From: Candidatus Pelagibacter communis
GTDB taxonomy: Bacteria > Pseudomonadota > Alphaproteobacteria > Pelagibacterales > Pelagibacteraceae
Assembly: GCF_001180185.1 (NCBI RefSeq)
Contig: NZ_CVSS01000037.1
Location: 1 to 64,000, forward strand
DNA: 64,000 bases
Reading direction: 5' to 3'
The notes under the pieces are model-generated. The model worked only from the letters and a program-made list of their open reading frames with translations, was not told where the DNA came from and searched no databases. The translations under genes and the position numbers were made by a program. Positions 61,989-64,000 of the stretch are shown one piece after another (the stretch's first letter is position 1; each line of letters begins with the position of its first letter).

Positions 61989-63389
61989 ATGACTGATCAG
62001 TTAGGTGCTCTTACTACTATATTTACAGAATTCTACTACTGGGTAACAGTAGTACTGATGTTTTTGATTCATGTCGGTTTCTGTATGTATGAAGTTGGAG
62101 CTTCTCGATACAAACATCACCAACATACTTTAATGAAAAACACGATGCTGATACCTTTGGTAACAGTAACTTGGTTTTTATTTGGTTGGTGGATTTATTG
62201 GGCTTTCCCAACAGGACCGGGATTAGCACCATCAATAATGAATGAAAGTACGGCTCTAATTACAGATGATTCTGCATTTAGTGCTACTTGGTATACTGCA
62301 ACAAGTGAATTAATGGCTGTAAATTTAGGAGACCACATTTCGGGTGTCTTCTGGGCTGCATTCCTTTTATTCTCTTGGACAGCTGCTTCCATCGTTTCAG
62401 GAGCAATCATTGAAAGAATTACAACTTTTGCATTTGGAATTTTAGCAATTGCAATTGGATCTGTATTCTGGACAATTGATGCTGCTTGGGGATGGCACTT
62501 TGATGGCTGGATGCTTAAACTATTAGGATACCACGATGCTTATGCATCAGGAGTAATTCACGCTATAGCTGGTGGATTTGCTTTAGGTGTTCTTATGGTT
62601 TTGGGACCAAGAATTGGAAAATTTTCATCTAGCGGTGAACCAAGAAACATTGGACCAAGAAATCCTTGGTTAGTAACAATTGGATTATTTCTAATTTATA
62701 CTGGTTTCTGGGGCTTCTACGCAGCGTGTAATATACCAATCTTTGATCTTGGGCCTGAGTACGGTATGGAAGGCATAAGTTATTGGACAGCAACAAACAT
62801 ATACGTAACCCCTACTACACTTAGTGGTATTACTTTTAACTTCTTGATGTCATTATCAGGAGGATTATTAGCCGGTTATTGGATTGCAAAAGGTGATCCA
62901 TTCTGGACATACTCAAGTGGACTAGCAGGTATTATATGTGCTTCAGCTGGAAATGATTTATATCATCCAATTCAGGCTATGATAATCGGTATGATCGGTG
63001 TTGTGATTTCATACAAACTACATTATTTCGTTGAGCGTAAGTTCAAAATTGATGATGCAGTTGGTGCAGTTGCAGTACATGGTTATGCTGGATTCATTGG
63101 TTTAGTAATATGTGGTTTTGTTCTTAATGGTTATCCATCATCTGGTTACAGTGTTGGTGCTATGTGGGATGGAACTACTTACGCAACAATTAATCCATTA
63201 GGACAGTTCATAGGAGCATTAATTATGTTCGTAGTTCTTGGACTAATACCGGGCTATGTTATTGCTAAAGTTCTCGCAGGTATGGGTAAATTAAGAATAC
63301 CACGAGAGGTAGAAATAGCGGGTCTAGATTATGAAATGATGGAAACTGCTAAATCGGATGAAAAAGCAGTTGCATCAGCAACCAGGTAA
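61989..63389 (+). CDS. amtB: Ammonium/methylammonium transporter (Amt family)
   Basis: This 466-residue Amt family protein has about eleven helices. The twin-histidine pore residues appear in ASGVIHAIAGGFALG and VAVHGYAGFIG, and the first helix region has LMFLIHVGFCMYEVGASR. It would import ammonium or methylammonium, both substrates of the operon enzymes. A GGAGAGAAT ribosome site precedes the ATG. No glnK gene is adjacent. Instead a 76-residue single-helix protein gene follows after 11 bases. Confidence 0.92.
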   Translation: MTDQLGALTTIFTEFYYWVTVVLMFLIHVGFCMYEVGASRYKHHQHTLMKNTMLIPLVTVTWFLFGWWIYWAFPTGPGLAPSIMNESTALITDDSAFSATWYTATSELMAVNLGDHISGVFWAAFLLFSWTAASIVSGAIIERITTFAFGILAIAIGSVFWTIDAAWGWHFDGWMLKLLGYHDAYASGVIHAIAGGFALGVLMVLGPRIGKFSSSGEPRNIGPRNPWLVTIGLFLIYTGFWGFYAACNIPIFDLGPEYGMEGISYWTATNIYVTPTTLSGITFNFLMSLSGGLLAGYWIAKGDPFWTYSSGLAGIICASAGNDLYHPIQAMIIGMIGVVISYKLHYFVERKFKIDDAVGAVAVHGYAGFIGLVICGFVLNGYPSSGYSVGAMWDGTTYATINPLGQFIGALIMFVVLGLIPGYVIAKVLAGMGKLRIPREVEIAGLDYEMMETAKSDEKAVASATR

Positions 63390-63400
63390 AGGAGAAATAT

Positions 63401-63631
63401 ATGGCGACTGTTACAAACTGGGTAGATCACCTAAATAAACCAGCAGAAGAAGTTGTTGGTGCTGTTTATCCTGGTGCTGGATCTAGTGAAGGTATACTTG
63501 TTATACTAGCTATAATTTTATGGGTTGGTTGGACTGTTTTAACTGCCAAATCCGAAAGTGATGAGCTTGAAAGATTGGGTAGAAAAAGACATGGTCCAAA
63601 TGACCATAAAAGCAATATTACCGATTGGTAA
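63401..63631 (+). CDS. Small single-helix partner of Amt (76 aa)
   Basis: This 76-residue protein has a short N-terminal amphipathic part (NWVDHLNKPAEEVVGAVYPG), one transmembrane helix (EGILVILAIILWVGWTVLTA) and a charged C-terminus (LERLGRKRHGPNDHK). AAAGGAGAAAT precedes the ATG, a strong ribosome site. It is followed by a perfect terminator, so amt and this gene share the transcript end. I recognise no family. A small modulatory subunit of the transporter is a reasonable guess. Confidence 0.65.
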   Translation: MATVTNWVDHLNKPAEEVVGAVYPGAGSSEGILVILAIILWVGWTVLTAKSESDELERLGRKRHGPNDHKSNITDW

Positions 63632-63647
63632 TTTCAACTAAAAATTT

Positions 63648-63680
63648 GGGCACTGTTAATCACAGTGCCCATTTTTATTT
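63648..63680 (+). terminator. Intrinsic terminator after the Amt unit
   Basis: GGGCACTGT (63648-63656), a 5-base loop and ACAGTGCCC (63662-63670) form a perfect 9-base-pair stem followed by ATTTTTATTT. It lies 17 bases after the stop of the small membrane protein gene and ends the long plus-strand unit. Confidence 0.9.
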
Positions 63681-63691
63681 CTTAACCATTA

Positions 63692-63850
63692 ATGCCTGAA
63701 GAAGATAATAATAACGAAGAATTGAGACCAAGTAAAATGCGGGGTGTTGTTTTTCCTAAAGCAAAGTATGGTGTAATTATAGCTATAATAATAATTATCT
63801 GTGTAAATTTAATTTTATATAAAGAAACAATTTTTTCCTTTTTCAAATAA
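63692..63850 (+). CDS. Small predicted membrane protein (52 aa)
   Basis: This 52-residue reading frame has an acidic N-terminus (PEEDNNNEELRPSKMRGVV), one very hydrophobic helix (YGVIIAIIIIICVNLILY) and a short C-terminal tail ending in lysine. It lies between the terminator and the second GS-family gene, 17 bases upstream of the latter. It may be co-transcribed with that gene. No family is recognised, and it could be spurious. Confidence 0.4.
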   Translation: MPEEDNNNEELRPSKMRGVVFPKAKYGVIIAIIIIICVNLILYKETIFSFFK

Positions 63851-63867
63851 CTATGTTAACCTGAGTT

Positions 63868-64000
63868 GTGACAAAAAATTTATTTAAAATTGCAAAAGAA
63901 AAAAAAATTAAATATTTCTTAATAAGCTTTGTTGATCTATTTGGAGTTCTTAGATCTAAACTAGTGCCAGCACATGCAATAAAAGAAATGCAAGAAACTG
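63868..64000 (+). CDS. gmaS: Type III glutamine synthetase / GmaS-like ligase, 5' part
   Basis: The reading frame starts at a GTG (63868-63870) and runs off the window after 44 codons. The N-terminal EKKIKYFLISFVDLFGVLRS and KLVPAHAIKEMQET match the start of GlnT/GmaS proteins, which join an amine to glutamate; GmaS makes gamma-glutamylmethylamide from methylamine. No in-frame ATG is available nearby upstream, and the ribosome site is weak. Placement next to mgsABC and Amt supports GmaS, but the decisive catalytic region is not visible. Confidence 0.7.
   Translation, partial: MTKNLFKIAKEKKIKYFLISFVDLFGVLRSKLVPAHAIKEMQET

Overview
The window is strongly AT-rich and very densely coding, and it looks like part of a streamlined marine alphaproteobacterial genome of the SAR11 clade (Candidatus Pelagibacter or a close relative). 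The evidence is gene content: a dimethylglycine dehydrogenase run on ETF and ETF-quinone oxidoreductase, heterotetrameric sarcosine oxidase, trimethylamine monooxygenase, TMAO demethylase beside a TMAO-type ABC transporter, N-methylglutamate synthase genes and FbpABC iron uptake. Intergenic gaps are mostly 0-120 bases, and the longest (about 265 bases at 2767-3031) holds a small gene. At least twelve gene pairs share a one-base TAATG stop/start overlap. I saw no rRNA, tRNA, CRISPR array, insertion sequence or phage module. No gene-free stretch exceeds 300 bases.

Layout. 1-84: a short second copy, in inverted orientation, of part of the neighbouring iron-transporter ATPase gene. 93-4131: iron(III) ABC transporter fbpABC with a small cysteine protein and a tandem Fur-like operator. 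4176-7775: LysR regulator, acrylyl-CoA reductase-like enzyme, GTP cyclohydrolase I, HisI, a DUF2237 protein and a small membrane protein. 7784-13562: ETF-QO, EtfA, EtfB and dimethylglycine dehydrogenase, a full electron path from methylated glycine to quinone. 13618-18631: a tight minus-strand run with a flavodoxin-fold oxidoreductase, a CoA-binding protein, a crotonase-fold protein lacking both catalytic glutamates, a nucleotidyltransferase, an APS-kinase-like P-loop kinase, a methyltransferase and a Rieske oxygenase. 18716-21485: MetF-like reductase, a GcvT-family folate enzyme and small/Yip1 membrane proteins. 21482-24886: a four-gene operon of mostly unknown function (variant M19 peptidase, 551-aa unknown, DUF3726-like protein, 56-aa zinc ribbon). 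24979-29826: purEK, GNAT, cold-shock protein, racemase-family protein, hypotheticals and an EamA permease.

29832-38221 holds soxBDAG, formate-THF ligase and trimethylamine monooxygenase. 38227-46788 is a glycerol uptake and phosphorylation operon (glpK, SBP, two ATPases, two permeases, DUF2160 protein, G3P dehydrogenase). Its first gene overlaps the last gene of the TMAO-type transporter operon (46788-52477). 52578-64000 reads in the opposite direction: TMAO demethylase, a MarR-like protein, an FAD oxidoreductase, a glutamine-synthetase-family ligase, N-methylglutamate synthase subunits, a small basic protein, an ammonium/methylammonium transporter with a small membrane partner, and the start of a second ligase of the type III glutamine synthetase/GmaS family.

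Together the genes describe catabolism of methylated amines and osmolytes. TMA is oxidised to TMAO, TMAO is imported and demethylated, and methylamine is processed through gamma-glutamyl intermediates. Dimethylglycine and sarcosine (or N-methylglutamate) are demethylated. The released C1 units pass to tetrahydrofolate (GcvT-domain enzymes, MetF-like protein, Fhs), and the nitrogen is recovered by glutamate and glutamine chemistry. The dimethylamine-to-methylamine step has no recognised gene in the window. The least explained parts are the four-gene module at 21482-24886 and the Rieske/methyltransferase/kinase/nucleotidyltransferase run at 16005-18631.
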